Shown here: positions 11,091 to 23,049 of the stretch, one piece after another
Layout: every line of letters begins with the position of its first letter
Position numbering within the stretch: position 1 is the first letter of the stretch
Source of the DNA: Ctena decussata
Taxonomy: Eukaryota > Mollusca > Bivalvia > Lucinida > Lucinidae
NCBI GenBank assembly: GCA_963989385.1
Contig: OZ022506.1
Span: 63,251,434-63,315,433 of the forward strand
DNA: 64,000 nucleotides
Direction: 5' to 3'
The notes under the pieces: model-generated
Databases searched by the model: none
What the model saw: only the letters and a program-made list of their open reading frames with translations
Told to the model about the DNA's origin: nothing
Translations under genes and position numbers: made by a program

Positions 11091-14000
11091 CCACAGTCGT
11101 CTACGAGACACTGTGTATACTTTTTTGGTCCCAGTGTAGACAATTAAAAAAGGCGGACCAAGGTGACAGGAAATCGTAAGTGGCTTTTCATATTCAAATA
11201 TTATAAGGTAATTTTATCTTGAGAATCATAATATTGACACTGACATGCCCGCAAATGTTTTGAATTTGTGATATTGCTCTTGTTTAAAGGCAGACTGCTT
11301 ACTATGTCGAAAATTTGACAGTGATAGAGTGATCCGGTGATGGAGTCAGACAACGAGGCGGAGGGCCGCTACATTTTTCTGTAATTTTATCAGTTACACT
11401 GAGTATTCAGTCTAAAATTAACTATATGCCATAAGCCCATCCCCTGAAAATATCTTCCTATTTCTGAAAAGCCACAGAAATCTCTCTTGCTGATTATATT
11501 CGACTTTACAAAAATTGGATTGTATACTGTGTAGACACAGGTAGTTTTCAGCGGTGTACCGTGTAGACAGATGTAATTTTTTGTCAGTTCGCAATCGTGT
11601 AGGCACATAATTTGGTTACCGTGGAGACACGTTTTCGTAAAATGGAAAACTGAGAAAAGTGTACACATAATATCTACTTACAGCTAACGAAAACCGAGTA
11701 TGTTAGTTCATCAGAAGAGGGAAAGTCGCATCTTGATATCTGTTGAGTGCGATGATTAAAATCATGCTGTATCAAGATGAAGACATTTGGATTTTTTTTC
11801 TTACTCGAATGATGGGCCAAAAGCTTAAATACATAAATGATATAGCAACCGAGAATAAATGGAAGCCGCCGGAGGGCCGGGGTGTCTACAGTTTTTAAAA
11901 TGATATTTTTACATAACTATTCAATGAGGCGGTGTATAAAATGGACTAGAAATTATCCCCAAGACATTGCAATTTTCTTGTTATCAGGTGACAGGTTTCC
12001 GGGTATTTCTTGTATTTAAGGGGAGGGGGGAATAGTAGCATATTTAATCAACACACAATAGAATAGGTTAGATACTTGATTGATAATATTAATCAGAATG
12101 TAAGAGTTGAAATCAATATTTTGAGGTTTCATCGAGTGATCAAATGCATCGGGCTTATATACATGTTTAGTGACAAGAGAAATTTGGAGACTTCACGAAC
12201 GTTAAACCAAACTAATGTCTTCATCGAGTGATCAAATGCATTTTGATCAGATACGCATGATTTCAGATTTAAAGCAATGGCGAGTCATTTGTTTTGGCGG
12301 GAACGTACCAGTGCACGGAATGTCGGTCCATATTCCGGACCAGATCAAGGATTAGGAAGCAACTTAATACAGAAAAAAGGGCTTACGGGTGAGCTCGAAG
12401 CTGGTGCATTTCTGTAAATGATTTCTGACATGTGCCACACTGATATTTAGGTTATATCTATGTGCTTCTTAGGGCGCGTTTACACGAGCAAAGTTTCTAT
12501 GTCACAGAAACTTTAACAAAGAAAGTATCACAAACATTTTGCGTTTACACGGAGCAAATTATTTGTTAAAGAAAATGTGCTATAGAATCTTTGTCACATA
12601 AACTTTGGCAATGAAATATTTGCTGCAGTGTTCACACGACCAAATGTTATTCGTCAAAGTTACCTGCAGCAATGAAACAAAATCTTTGTCACATTTTCCA
12701 CGCTTATAGCAAAGTTCATTGTTACACAATCTTGAACAAAGTTCTCCGTTTACACGGACAAATTTAATTTATCGAAGTAACATTACCATATATATTTGTC
12801 AAAGAAACATTGTCATATTTTGGCATTTACACGAGCAAATTTTTCTGTGACAAACCTACTTTGTCATAGAAACTTTGCTCGTGTAAACGGGCCCTAAATC
12901 CCTGATCTGGTCCGAAATATTAAACATTTGTACAGTAACCTCGCTAAGCATTCTGATACATAAATTATTACTATTCCTATGCATAATCTGAACTGTTTGG
13001 TTTTATTTTTTAAAATCACTGTTTTGAGGCTTCATCAAGGGGTAAAACACATGAGTTTGGTTCAACGTTCGTGAAGCCCCAAGATTCTTTTTGTCACTAA
13101 AATGTATCTAAGCTCGATGCATTTGATCACTCGATGAAACCTCAAAATAATGATTTCAATTCTTATATTATTTTCTGTTTAATTTTATCAATTAAGTATC
13201 TAATCTATTCTACTAAGTGTTGATTAAATATGCCAATCGTTCGCTTAAAAATAAGAAATACCAGAATACCTGCCATATTATAACTCTGTCTTGGATAATG
13301 TATACACGTTTTATACATCGCCTCATTGAACAGTCATGCAAAAGTATCCTTTTAAAAACTGTAAACACCTCACCCTGGCCCTCCGGCGGCTTCCATTTGT
13401 TACATTTGTTCTCGGTAATAATATCATTTAATGTATATAAGTTTTTGGTCCATCATTCAAGTAAAAAAAAAAAGAACAAAAACTTCAAATGTCTTCGTCT
13501 TGATACAGCATGACTTTAAACATTGCATTCAGCAGATATCAAGATGCGATTTTCTCTCTTCTGATCAACTAACACACTCTGTGTTCGTAAGCAGTAAGTA
13601 GATATTAAGTGTACAAGTTTTCTCAGTTTTTTCCATTTTACAAAAACGTGTCTACACGGTAACCAAATTATGTGTCTACACGATTACAAACTGACAAAAA
13701 ATTACATCCGTCTACACGGTACACCGCTGAAAAACACCGGTGTCTACACAGTATACCATCCAATTTTTGTAAAGTCTAATAAAATCAGCCAGAGAGATTT
13801 CTATGGGTTTTAAGGAATAGGGAGATATTTTCAGGGGATGGGCTATGGCGTTTAGTAAACTTCAGACTGAATTCGCAGCGTAACTTATAAAATTACAGAA
13901 AAATGTAGCGGCCCTCCGCCTCATTTTTGGTGCCATCACCGGGTCATTCTATCGCTGTCAAATTCTCGCCATAGTAAGCAGTCTGCCTTTAAACAAGAGC

Positions 14001-14190
14001 AATATCACAAATTCAAAACATTTGCGGGTATGTCAGTGTCAAGGTTATGATTCTTAAGATAAAATCACAAAATCACACTATAATATTTGAATATGAAAAG
14101 CTACTTACGATTTACTCTCACCTTGGTCCGCCATCTTTAATTGTCAACACTCGGGCCACAAAGGTCTACACGGTATCACGTGGACGACTG
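11091..14190. mobile_element. 3.1-kb giant foldback element in gene A intron 7
   Basis: Two inverted arms of about 1.15 kb (11091-12235 and 13025-14190) match over most of their length. Examples: ggcggaccaaggtga / tcaccttggtccgcc, aggcggagggccgctacatt / aatgtagcggccctccgcct, and catcgagtgatcaaatgcat / atgcatttgatcactcgatg. Arms carry repeated gtgtagacac/gtgtctacac motifs. No transposase ORF is visible. A 0.8-kb loop holds another nested element. Confidence 0.88.
12471..12895. mobile_element. Nested element with terminal repeats and periodic ACACGAGCAAA motif
   Basis: Ends agggcgcgtttacacgagc and gctcgtgtaaacgggccct are inverted. Inside, tacacg(g)(a)g/caaa variants recur near 12481, 12545, 12631, 12752 and 12827, each followed by a gtcaaag/cacaga-type stretch. 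It lies in the loop of the giant foldback. Confidence 0.8.
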
Positions 14191-14597
14191 TGTTTGTGCC
14201 CCAATACTTATTATTTATACAGTAGTCAATCAACTGTAAACGGGTTAATCTAGCAAAACTCTTTCTCTGCCTCAAAACAGATTGTAACCATAAATGTAAC
14301 TTTGCCCGTTTTAGCAATAAATCAGGTACCTGTGTTTGGTAATTTTCATCTTGGCTTAGGTTAGGGTTTTCAAAGAAGCTGGTGATTTCCTTTTAAAAAA
14401 ATGAAATACTGCTAACACAGATGCAACTTAATAGACTGCGTTTTTTTTTTGGTTTGTTTTGTTTTTATATGTCATATATTTTTAAAAGAAAATGTCAAAA
14501 ATTCAAAAAGCGAATTCCAGCTCGCCCTTACTTACATCTTGTACTACACGTATGCAAGGACATCAGCCTGCTTGATATTTTATATACTATTTTGTAG

Positions 14598-14780
14598 GTC
14601 CTCGAGTGTGCCTAGGTGAGCCACTGGCGAGGATGGAGCTTTTTCCTTGTTTTCACAAATCTACTACAGCGGTTTACATTCCAGAGAGAAAATGATCACA
14701 TGAAACATTCGATGAAATCAAAAATTACCCAAATAACAAATGCACCTGTGGAGTATAAGCTCAAGGCATTTACAAGATGA
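14598..14780 (+). CDS. Gene A exon 8 (haem Cys), frameshifted
   Basis: It begins [15 protein letters not shown], completing the haem-binding loop with its Cys ligand. The five-T run at 14640-14644 is one base longer than in B and C. As written, the frame ends early at TGA 14693-14695. Dropping one frame restores the family C-terminus ending at TGA 14778-14780, where the paralogues also stop. Confidence 0.9.
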
Positions 14781-15625
14781 ACCTCCATGTTCTGTTTTTA
14801 GTTTGAAATAGATTTATAATAATAATGTAGAATAATAATAATATAAAAAGTCCTATACATTAACTACTTTGAACAGAATACGGCTTTTCGTGCACATGGG
14901 ATACGTTCAGGTTTCTGACTCCATACCAAGTTGTCGGGCTGCTTGGCCTTCATCGCACAATTAATCATACGTTTCTATTTTTAAGGAGTATTGAGTACTC
15001 ACCCATGTTCTTCTGATATTTGCTCGTTTGCTGATATTCGATTTCGGTCTTCGACGGGATACTATGGAATGTTATTGAAAATGCCCACTAAAAACTATCT
15101 ATCTACCGTTTTATGGTAAACAAATAAATGACACATAATTTTGTCAGTAAGACTATAGTACTCAGTATCATTATTGAAACATATCAATAGAAGCAAACTG
15201 TTTAACCCATTCTTTTCGGGATAAATACATTTATACTGGTAGCTTTACACTAAATATTCATAAGGTGCGGGTCCGCCCCTTTGGGGTAGAAGGTTAGGTC
15301 CAGAGGAAAATTCATATGGAGCTTGTCATTGGTCAGATAGATTAAATTTATGCTAAGATTAGAAAAGAAGAGTCCAAATAAAATATTTTCAAGGGGTTTA
15401 GAATTTTTTCAATCATCCAGGAGATATTTGTAGTTATTTTAGTTTGGGTACCCCTCCACAGAAACTATAATATTTTTACTGCGAATCTGTTGGTATACAA
15501 GCTCATGACAGAATCATGGCTTACGGAGCAGGGAGGCATGTCTTTTTCTCCACTGAAATGTGAATGTAAATTGGAAATGGAGTTGTCCAAAGAGCCAAGT
15601 AGAAAAGTACACTCGTCATCACAAA
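14781..15625. other. Gene A 3' flank, no gene seen
   Basis: AT-rich sequence with an (AAT)-rich patch at 14815-14845. It has no clear repeat, RNA gene or open reading frame with recognisable content. No canonical AATAAA is evident close to the stop codon. Confidence 0.6.
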
Positions 15626-15863
15626 TGAGCTACGACACGAGAAAATAAACAAAATGGTTGTTCGCCCAGCGCGGACTCCGATCAGCCTGGGCATCCGCCC
15701 AGTCTGATGAGAGTCTTTGCAGTGCTCTAAAAGGGTAGCTAAGGGCCTTAGCTACCTCCATGCGGACAGCGAAGACTCTGATTAGACTGGGCAGATGTCC
15801 AGGCTGATCTGAGTCTGCGCTGAGCGCACAACCACTTTGTTTGTTTTCTCGTTTCGCGACTCA
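15626..15863. mobile_element. Palindromic MITE family 1, copy 5
   Basis: Full copy, tgagctacgacacgag to cgtttcgcgactca, intergenic between A and B. Confidence 0.88.
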
Positions 15864-15979
15864 AATAACAAACTCATGCTTTTTTCCGTTTTAACAACTG
15901 ATAATTACACATGTGCTTTTGAATCTTTACTCTTGTTCCTTCACTGGATCGAGAATTGTTAAAGTGTTAAAGTCCATTT

Positions 15980-17220
15980 TATGCCCCCCAACTTCGGAGA
16001 AGTCGAGGGGGCATATTGATTTGGGCATGTCCGTCCGTCTGTCCGTCCGTCCGTAACGCTTTTTGGCAGCTGGGAACTCAAGAACTGCTTATGCTAGGAT
16101 CTTGAAATTTTATATTTGGCATGTACACGAAAAAAAGCGGACGCGTAGTTTTTCTTTTTACTGCCGGTCACGTATTTCCAGAGTTATGCCCCTTTTTCGA
16201 CTTAGTTTGTGGAACCTTGTGAACAAAATATCTCAAGAACCCCTAAGGCAAGGATCATGATTTTTTGCAGGATGACAATGGCCAAGTTGTAGATGACCTG
16301 ATTAACTTTTGAAAAAAAAAATCGCAAATTTTTGACCGAGTTTTGTCCCTTTTCGACTTAGTGCATTGGAACCTTGTAAACAAAATATCTCCAGAGCCCC
16401 TAATGCTAGGATCATGAGGTTTTGCAGGATGACAGTGCCAAAGATGTAGATGGCCTGATTAACTTTTGAAAATAAATCATGAATTTCTGACGGAGTTATG
16501 CCCCTTTTTCGACTTAGTGCATTGTAAGCCTATGGAATCTTGTGAACAATATATCTCGAGAATCACTGATGCTAGGATCATGATTTTATGAAGGAAGTCA
16601 TTGCCTAAGGTGTAAATGACCTGATTAACTTTTGAAAAGAAATCGTGAATTTTTGACGGAGTTATGCCCTTTTTTGAACTTAGTGCATTGTAAGCTTACG
16701 GAACCTTGTGAACAAAGTATCTCGAGAACCACTAATGCTAGGATCATAATTTTTTGCCGGAAGACATTGCCTAAGGTGACCTGATCAAATTTGGAAAAAT
16801 ACTGGTGATTTGTTGACTTAGTTATGCCCCTTTTTCGGACAAATGCATTTTGTATCGGAACAAGCTTGTGAGCAAAATATCTGAAGAACCACATAAGCTT
16901 GGATCCTTATATTTGTCATGCAGGTTTGGACCAAGTTGTAGACAACTTGATTAAGTTTGGAGCCTATTTCATAAATGTTTGGTAGATTTTTTTAGAATTT
17001 TTCCCATTTTCAGACATAGGCATTTTGAATACGAAGACATGAATAACTTTGTAAACAAAATATCTGAAGAACCACTTAAGCTATGTTCCTTGTATATTTG
17101 GCAAACAGTTACAGGCTAGGATGTAGATGTACCGATAAAAAACACTTTCTGACTTAAACATTAGGGGATATAAACTTTCTTGAGAGGCAAGCATAAGGTT
17201 GGGGGCATAGTGAATTATAA
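15980..17220 (+). repeat. ~160-bp tandem array with CCGTCCGT head
   Basis: It starts with an inverted pair (tatgccccccaacttcg / cgagggggcata) and ccgtccgtctgtccgtccg. Seven degenerate units follow, recognised by agaaccactaatgctaggat variants near 16081, 16230, 16392, 16557, 16724, 16882 and 17066 (spacing about 150-185 bp). A gttgggggcata end closes it at about 17205. It is non-coding; small ORFs inside are chance. Confidence 0.88.
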
Positions 17221-17437
17221 ACACATTTTCTAGTTTTTTTTATTTTTGTGGTATTTTAATACAAGCGGTAATGTCTATAATGCTGTCACCCAAAGATATT
17301 TTGTTTCCCGCGCAAATAGTCTAGCTCGACCATTTAAGGATAATAGGTAAAACATGTAGTGAAATACCCTCAGGCAATTATCCGTCGGTTTGGAAATCAG
17401 TATCGTACTAATATTTTTATATTGCCTTCCATGACAA

Positions 17438-17530
17438 CAAAGCGAACATGGCCGGGTTGGTTTAGGGCGACAGTAATAAAGGGCTTTGACACTACCGCGG
17501 AATAATGCGAGTTCGAATCTCTACAGCAAA
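17438..17530 (+). repeat. tRNA-like relic
   Basis: ggtttagggcgaca resembles an A box and gcgagttcgaatctct a B box. Arms do not fold cleanly, so it is taken as a tRNA-derived repeat rather than a tRNA gene. Confidence 0.4.
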
Positions 17531-17904
17531 CTTACTTTTTTTCAACGATTTTTGTTTTCTCAATAGCTTATACTTCCTTCATTTTTAATATTGTTTCCCT
17601 CTTATTGTTTCGTCTTGTTCATCTTATATATATATACTTTTATTTTTATGAGACATTGAAACTTTTTTATAGATAGACAGCGTAAGCCGAATAGAATATC
17701 AAGAACACCGGATTGACATCTCAGTCAACATGAATCGCAAAAAATAGCTAATAGATATTTAGCACGTAGAAAAAAAATCTAAAAATCTAGTAGAATAATT
17801 TTCTTTAAATAATTTGAATAATGAAGATAATTGTTTTTGTTCAAAGCATGCACATCTGTTTATTAAAAAAAATAAATAAAACAGACAAAAAAAACAACAA
17901 CATG

Positions 17905-17985
17905 CATTTTATATTCGAACCTACGACCCCAAGGAAACCAACTTAAGAGTAAACAACTCCAACCACTAAGCTATTCTGACTCATG
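17905..17985 (-). repeat. tRNA-like relic, opposite strand
   Basis: On the minus strand: atagcttagtggttggag (A-box like) and gtcgtaggttcgaatat (B-box like). Probably a decayed tRNA/SINE head. No 3' terminus or good acceptor stem. Confidence 0.4.
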
Positions 17986-18482
17986 GTATATGCGACTGTT
18001 ACAGCATCATAACAATTATGATATGGGCATACGTCCTAACTTAATACAGGTAAATACCTGTTTCCTCTTTCAGTGGTACGTGCTTTGTTTACACCAGGGT
18101 TTGTCAATAACACATTATCGTTGGGGGGTAGTACTTAACCATTTCTAATATACTGGCATTTCATATTAGTGTAAACAATATTTTATTCAATATACTGTAC
18201 ACATATGTGCATACATATAGCAATCTTTTTATAACATGCTAACATAGAGCATAAAAGGATACAGAAGTAAGGCATTAACTTACGGTCTCCCAAACCGTTA
18301 ATTTGAATGGCGTCGCATGAAAGGGGACCTCAAGATATGTGCACATAGGAAAATCCCCAAGCAGCCTCCACATCAGCACAGGCCGGCTAGGGTCCCTACC
18401 TTCACTTTAGATTTCCTAGGATTCGTAGACTATGTATGCGAAAGAAACAGACTCAAACCAGGCAGCGCTGACACGCAAACTG

Positions 18483-20060
18483 ATCCTATCTATTCTATTC
18501 TATTCTATCCCGTAACCTTACTAGGTCGTTGGGGCACCACATATGACTTCGAAACAATCCCAATCCACCTTGTCCTGTTTTCAGCTGCCCTAGTTGAGTC
18601 GGCAAAATCCATCTCTGTCCACTCTTTAATACGGTCTTCCCACCTCTTCTTCTGTCTACCTCTTCCTTTTCCTTTCACAGCGCCCTGTACAATCGTCTTT
18701 GCTAAACCAGAAGACCTTGAGACGTGGCCAAACCATGTTATTTTCCCTTTCTTGACCAGCATCGTGAGTTCATCATATTCTCCAATGGCTGCTTGGATCT
18801 TTCTGCGAACCTCCTCATTGGTTATTTGGTCCTTGTACGTAATGTTCAGTAACCTTCGGTAGCATCTCAAATAAAGGCCTGCGTTCTTTTCTCTAACTCT
18901 GCTGTCAAGGTCCACGATTCACAGGCATACAGAAATATGGAAATGACAAGGGAGCGCATAAGTTTCACCTTTGATTCCAGAGATATGTTGTTATCTCTCC
19001 AAATTGGTTTCAGCTTTGTAAGAGCTGAATTGATTTGTGCAATCCTTGAGAGAACCTCCTGTTTTGGTTATCTGAGACAACTGCTCTCAGGTATTTGAAG
19101 CTTGTTATGGTACTCAATTTCTGCCCTTTTACCTTGGTCTCCCTCTGGATGCCATCTGCGCTGTTAGTCATCAGTTTGGTCTTCTCTGCACTGATCTCCA
19201 TCTTATACCTTGAGCAGGTTTGGTCTACAATTTCAACTAGTCTAGAGCTTCTAGTTCCTGTTCATCTTCAGCTAGAGCGTCTATGTCAAAAGCAAACCGC
19301 AGATTAGTGATGTTTCTTCCGCCTATATTAACCTTTCCGTCATGTTCTTCCAGAGCATCAGACATGATCCGTTCGAGAAAAATGTTGAAGAGGGTGGGTG
19401 ACAGAAGAGATCATTGTCTTACTCCAGCTGTTGTTCTGAACCATTCTCCTGTGCTGCCATTCATCAGGACTGCACTTGTAGCCTTGTCCTATAGTTGCTC
19501 AATGGTACGAACCAGATTTGCACTGATATTCTACTTCCGCATGGTAGCCCATAAGACTGCGTGCAATAGCCTTTCAATGAAGACAGATTCTTCGGATGTT
19601 GGAGATACTTTTCACACAGGATTCTAAGGTTGTAGATCTTTTCTGTGGTGCTCCTTCCGGCTGGGAACCCAGCCTGATCTTCAGCGATTATCTCTTTGGC
19701 TTGTGGTTTAAGCCTGTTAAAGATGACTTTCAGCATGACTTTGCTTGAATCACTGATGAGGCTAATGGTTCTGTAGTTCTGGCAGAGCTGTAGGTTGCCC
19801 TTTTTAGGGAGTGTAATAATTAGCGACTGAATGGTAAGCCATTCTCCCGTTCTCCAGATCCTGTTACATATCTCTGTTAAAACATAAATCATGGTCTCCC
19901 CGCCAGCTTTATCAATTTCTGCGGGTATATTATCTTTAGTGCTGCTACTGCAATCTCAACTTCCTCACGAAGGGTCGGCTGTCGATCTTCTTCAGGGGGG
20001 CTGATTGAATTCCGAAACTCATTGTCCTGTTCCGAGTCCTCGCAAATGCGCACATACTAT
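18483..20060 (-). mobile_element. Decayed LINE (endonuclease-reverse transcriptase type) fragment
   Basis: Minus-strand pieces in broken frames match the usual LINE order. There is an RT finger block with PLPKKGN-like, NYRTISLIS and DQAGFPAGRST (about 19892-19630); an altered FADD site reading FAFD (19285-19296); EISAEKTKLM and FKYL (about 19200-19090); and a C-terminal block with CYRRLLNITYKDQ, WFGHV and RRGRQKKRWED-like residues (18915-18505). The 3' end runs into a gaata/tagaa pentamer tail (18490-18510). Multiple stops and frameshifts; 5' truncated. Clade is probably RTE-like, not certain. Confidence 0.85.
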
Positions 20061-21290
20061 GAGGTACCCCCATGCGACGTCAATTAGTCATTTTTACTTT
20101 CAACTGACTTAGAATTATATTCTAACTATGCAGTATAATGAACATTATGGAAGTAAAATGATCTAACAAATTATCAAGTGTAGTAGATCAGAATATCCAT
20201 ATTGTGTGAGTTCATACAAATAGAAACAAGAAAAATCTATTAAAAAAAAAGATTATCGGCGCAGATTAAATGGAAGTGTGTTTTGTAATATGTCTCTAGG
20301 TAAATGGTTGACAATAACTTTCATGATTATGGCTCAAGTGAGCTATGTCGGCAGGCATCCGCTACCGCAATTTTGACACTGGGTGGCAACAATGACCTAT
20401 CTTAATTTTGATCTGTTATCCAATTTGGAATTCCAAAATGGACCGCGGTTAATCTTGAGATTGACCTAATTTCAAAACAGTTACCAACATGATGCACTGT
20501 TTGTTTGTGTGTATTAAACTGAAAGAAGAAAACGAAAGCAGATTTACAACGAAAAAAAAAATGAATGTTTTGAATATCTGCGTCTGTTTTCGATAAAACT
20601 TCTATTGTAAATTTACATGTACAAACAAGAGAAATTTTGAATTAATATCTGACAGAGTGCTAGTACTCACACAGTGCAGTACGACGGGGAACACTATTCA
20701 CTGACCTTCGATTTTATTGGCTAAATTTTGACATACGCGTTATTTGACCAATAAAATCTTTTGAAATGTGGAACAATACTGAAATTATACGCGGCAGCGC
20801 CGCGAGAAAATGTTTTAGAGTAAAGACAGTGAGAAATAAGAAAATAAAGTGTCACGGCATCAGATTATTTGCGCAGGTATCCACATTCCAAATATTTGTG
20901 TAGCCTCCGAAATAGCAGACACTTAAGATTCGTATACATGTATTAAAGTATTAAGGTTGTGAACTAGCTTTTTCTAGGAGTTTAGAGAAAAGGAAAGAAA
21001 AAGGTTCTCTATTTCGTTCCGTATGCGTTAATATTCGAGTCCAGTTTTGTAAACCTATAAGGAATATTTGAAAACTTAAGGAAATCAGTAGGTACCTATA
21101 CAGGGATTCCTGTCATACTTGTATTAGGTATCTGCATTTTGCCTGGCAGCTAGTGTTTGCAGTTGATCTGGTCTCGGACGGCTTGCTGTCTGGATTCAAA
21201 CTCCGTATCTTGTCCTTTAAAACTTGGGTTGATGCAAGCCCGGCTACGCGGGTTGGATATGATAAATCACAGAAACGCAGATCGAGTTTC
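20060..21290. other. Intergenic stretch, nothing recognised
   Basis: AT-rich sequence without a supported gene, RNA or repeat arm. Short ORFs have no recognisable content. Confidence 0.55.
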
Positions 21291-21294
21291 TAAA

Positions 21295-21509
21295 TCAGCC
21301 ACGTCACGACAAAACCAACGAAGTAGCAAGACTCAGATAAGACTGGGCATTCTAAGAATCTTTGTTTTGCACGTAAAGTGTAGCTAAGTGGCTAAGCTAC
21401 CCCATTGCAGCCAGCGAAGTCTCTAATCAGACTGGGAGGATGCCGAGGCTAATCGGAGTCTTAGCTGGGCGCACATACCACTTAGTTGCTTTTTCCGTTA
21501 CGCGGCTCA
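21295..21509. mobile_element. Palindromic MITE family 1, copy 6
   Basis: Starts tcagccacgtcacgac and ends cgcggctca, 215 bp, with a shortened left interior. Confidence 0.85.
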
Positions 21510-21603
21510 AATATGATTGTAATCATTTGGTACCAGATGAAAAAAATGAAATTTCAAGACATTGCTGATTTCTTAGGTGAAGATTAGTGGTAGAAACAAT
21601 ATA

Positions 21604-21841
21604 TGAACCGCGACAAGAGAAAACCAACAATACGGTTGTGCGCCCAGCGCAGACTCAGATCAGCCTCGGCATCCTCCCAGTCTGATCAGAGTCTTCGCTG
21701 TCCGCATGGAGCTAGCTTAGACACTTGGCTACTCTTTAAGCTCAAAACAAAGACTCTGATCAGACTGGGTGGATGCCCAGGCTGATCTGAGTCTGCGCTG
21801 GGCGCACAATCACTTTGTTGGTTTTCTCGTGTCGCGGCTCA
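21604..21841. mobile_element. Palindromic MITE family 1, copy 7
   Basis: Full copy, tgaaccgcgacaagag to cgtgtcgcggctca, only 94 bp from copy 6. Confidence 0.9.
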
Positions 21842-22046
21842 TCTATAGATTCCATTTTTTATATCTTTATTTTTTCTATAGTGTAGAATACAAAATAAGC
21901 AACATGCTGATTTAAATTTGTTTTTTAAGGAAAGATCAAAGAGTTAATTTCTGCGCAAAATTCTAAGAAATTAACATCACTATTGAAACTGTTTGAGTAC
22001 CTCAAAACATCGACAATCAATTATGTGTTCCAACGCTTTCTCAAAA

Positions 22047-22921
22047 TGTCACAGGGTGAAATAAAACAACAAACAGTATTTTGTTGTTTATTATTCTTTA
22101 TTTCCCAATATCCCATATCTCATATCCCATATTTCAGATACTTCATTGCTCCGCAGTACATTTAGGTAGTTGTAGCCGGATGACCAGTGTGTTTTTTTAT
22201 GCTACAAGCTCATCCATGTGTAATGCTTCGGTGCACTTGCCATATAGTCATCTATGACATTATACATATTGTGTACTGTGGTACTATTCGCTCAATAAAT
22301 ATATTGTTGTAATATATTTGCAGGTTAGTCAAGCTACTTATCATTTGTTATATGATGTTGTACTCTTTCCATGACTCAAATTACTGAATACTTGTGTATT
22401 TACCCTGTACAGGGCGGTTCTAATTGCAACGTCGTTGAGTCTTTGTTTACAACATGGCGGTCCAAATGTGTAGACTGCAATGCTATTGTTTACATGCAAG
22501 CAAGGTAGAATGACATCCATTGTAGCTTCTTGTTACTCCATCCATCGCATTGTCTTATATATATGTACCGTGGCACTTGCCATATAGTCATCTATGACAT
22601 TATACATATTGTGTACTGTGGTACTATTCGCTCAATAAATATATTGTTGTAATATATTTGCAAGCTCCCTTCTTTCTATAGAACCCACGGGCTATATGGG
22701 TGAGGGACCTCGTAAAAGGAGATCATAAAACCCCGGCCTGTGATAAATGGTGGCCAGTGTGGGGGAAAAGAAAAAACACACTGGTCATCCGGCTACAACT
22801 ACCTAAATGTACTGCGGAGCAATGAAGTATCTGAAATATGGGATATGAGATATGGGATATTGGGAAATAAAGAATAATAAACAACAAAATACTGTTTGTT
22901 GTTTTATTTCACCCTGTGACA
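22047..22921. mobile_element. Foldback with 150-bp near-identical inverted arms
   Basis: Arms 22047-22199 and 22770-22921 are inverted copies (tgtcacagggtgaaataaaa ... ttttatttcaccctgtgaca). Between them a 90-bp segment is directly repeated without visible change (22233-22322 and 22573-22662), each with gctcaataaatatattgttg. Then follows ataaatggtggccagtgtgg, which resembles an LTR/primer-site junction. Confidence 0.82.
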
Positions 22922-23049
22922 TAAGTGTAAAGTAGAACAGATAAAACAGTAGTTTATTCTAAAATGCTCAAACATATATACGGTACTTGTATACACGTGC
23001 GTTCATTCAATCAAGGACAGGCACATATATATGTATCACTATAACACAA

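Larger units (their letters stand above)
1281..14780 (+). pseudogene. Gene A: CYP2-clan cytochrome P450, 5' end outside window, two frameshifts
   Basis: Seven exons (exons 2-8) of a microsomal P450 monooxygenase: 1281-1509, 2490-2615, 4225-4399, 5336-5472, 7170-7263, 10012-10218 and 14598-14780. Visible P450 marks are WKTMR (C-helix WxxxR), AGSETT (I-helix oxygen-activation site), EIQR (K-helix ExxR), FNPERF, and the haem loop FSVGPRVCLG, which supplies the Cys thiolate ligand. All exon junctions are GT-AG with the same phases as genes B and C. Two 1-nt differences break the frame: exon 3 is 126 rather than 127 nt (TAA at 2608-2610), and exon 8 is 183 rather than 182 nt (extra T in 14640-14644). 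Exon 1 would lie before the window. The gene is either a young pseudogene or an intact gene with two assembly indels. All other exons remain open, which fits either reading. Confidence 0.88.

Noticed and set aside
15980..17220. CRISPR-like array
   Set aside because: Units are long and degenerate with no constant-length spacers, and the genome is eukaryotic.
18317..18862. 181-codon plus-strand ORF
   Set aside because: Antisense of the LINE C-terminal block; the minus strand explains the conservation.
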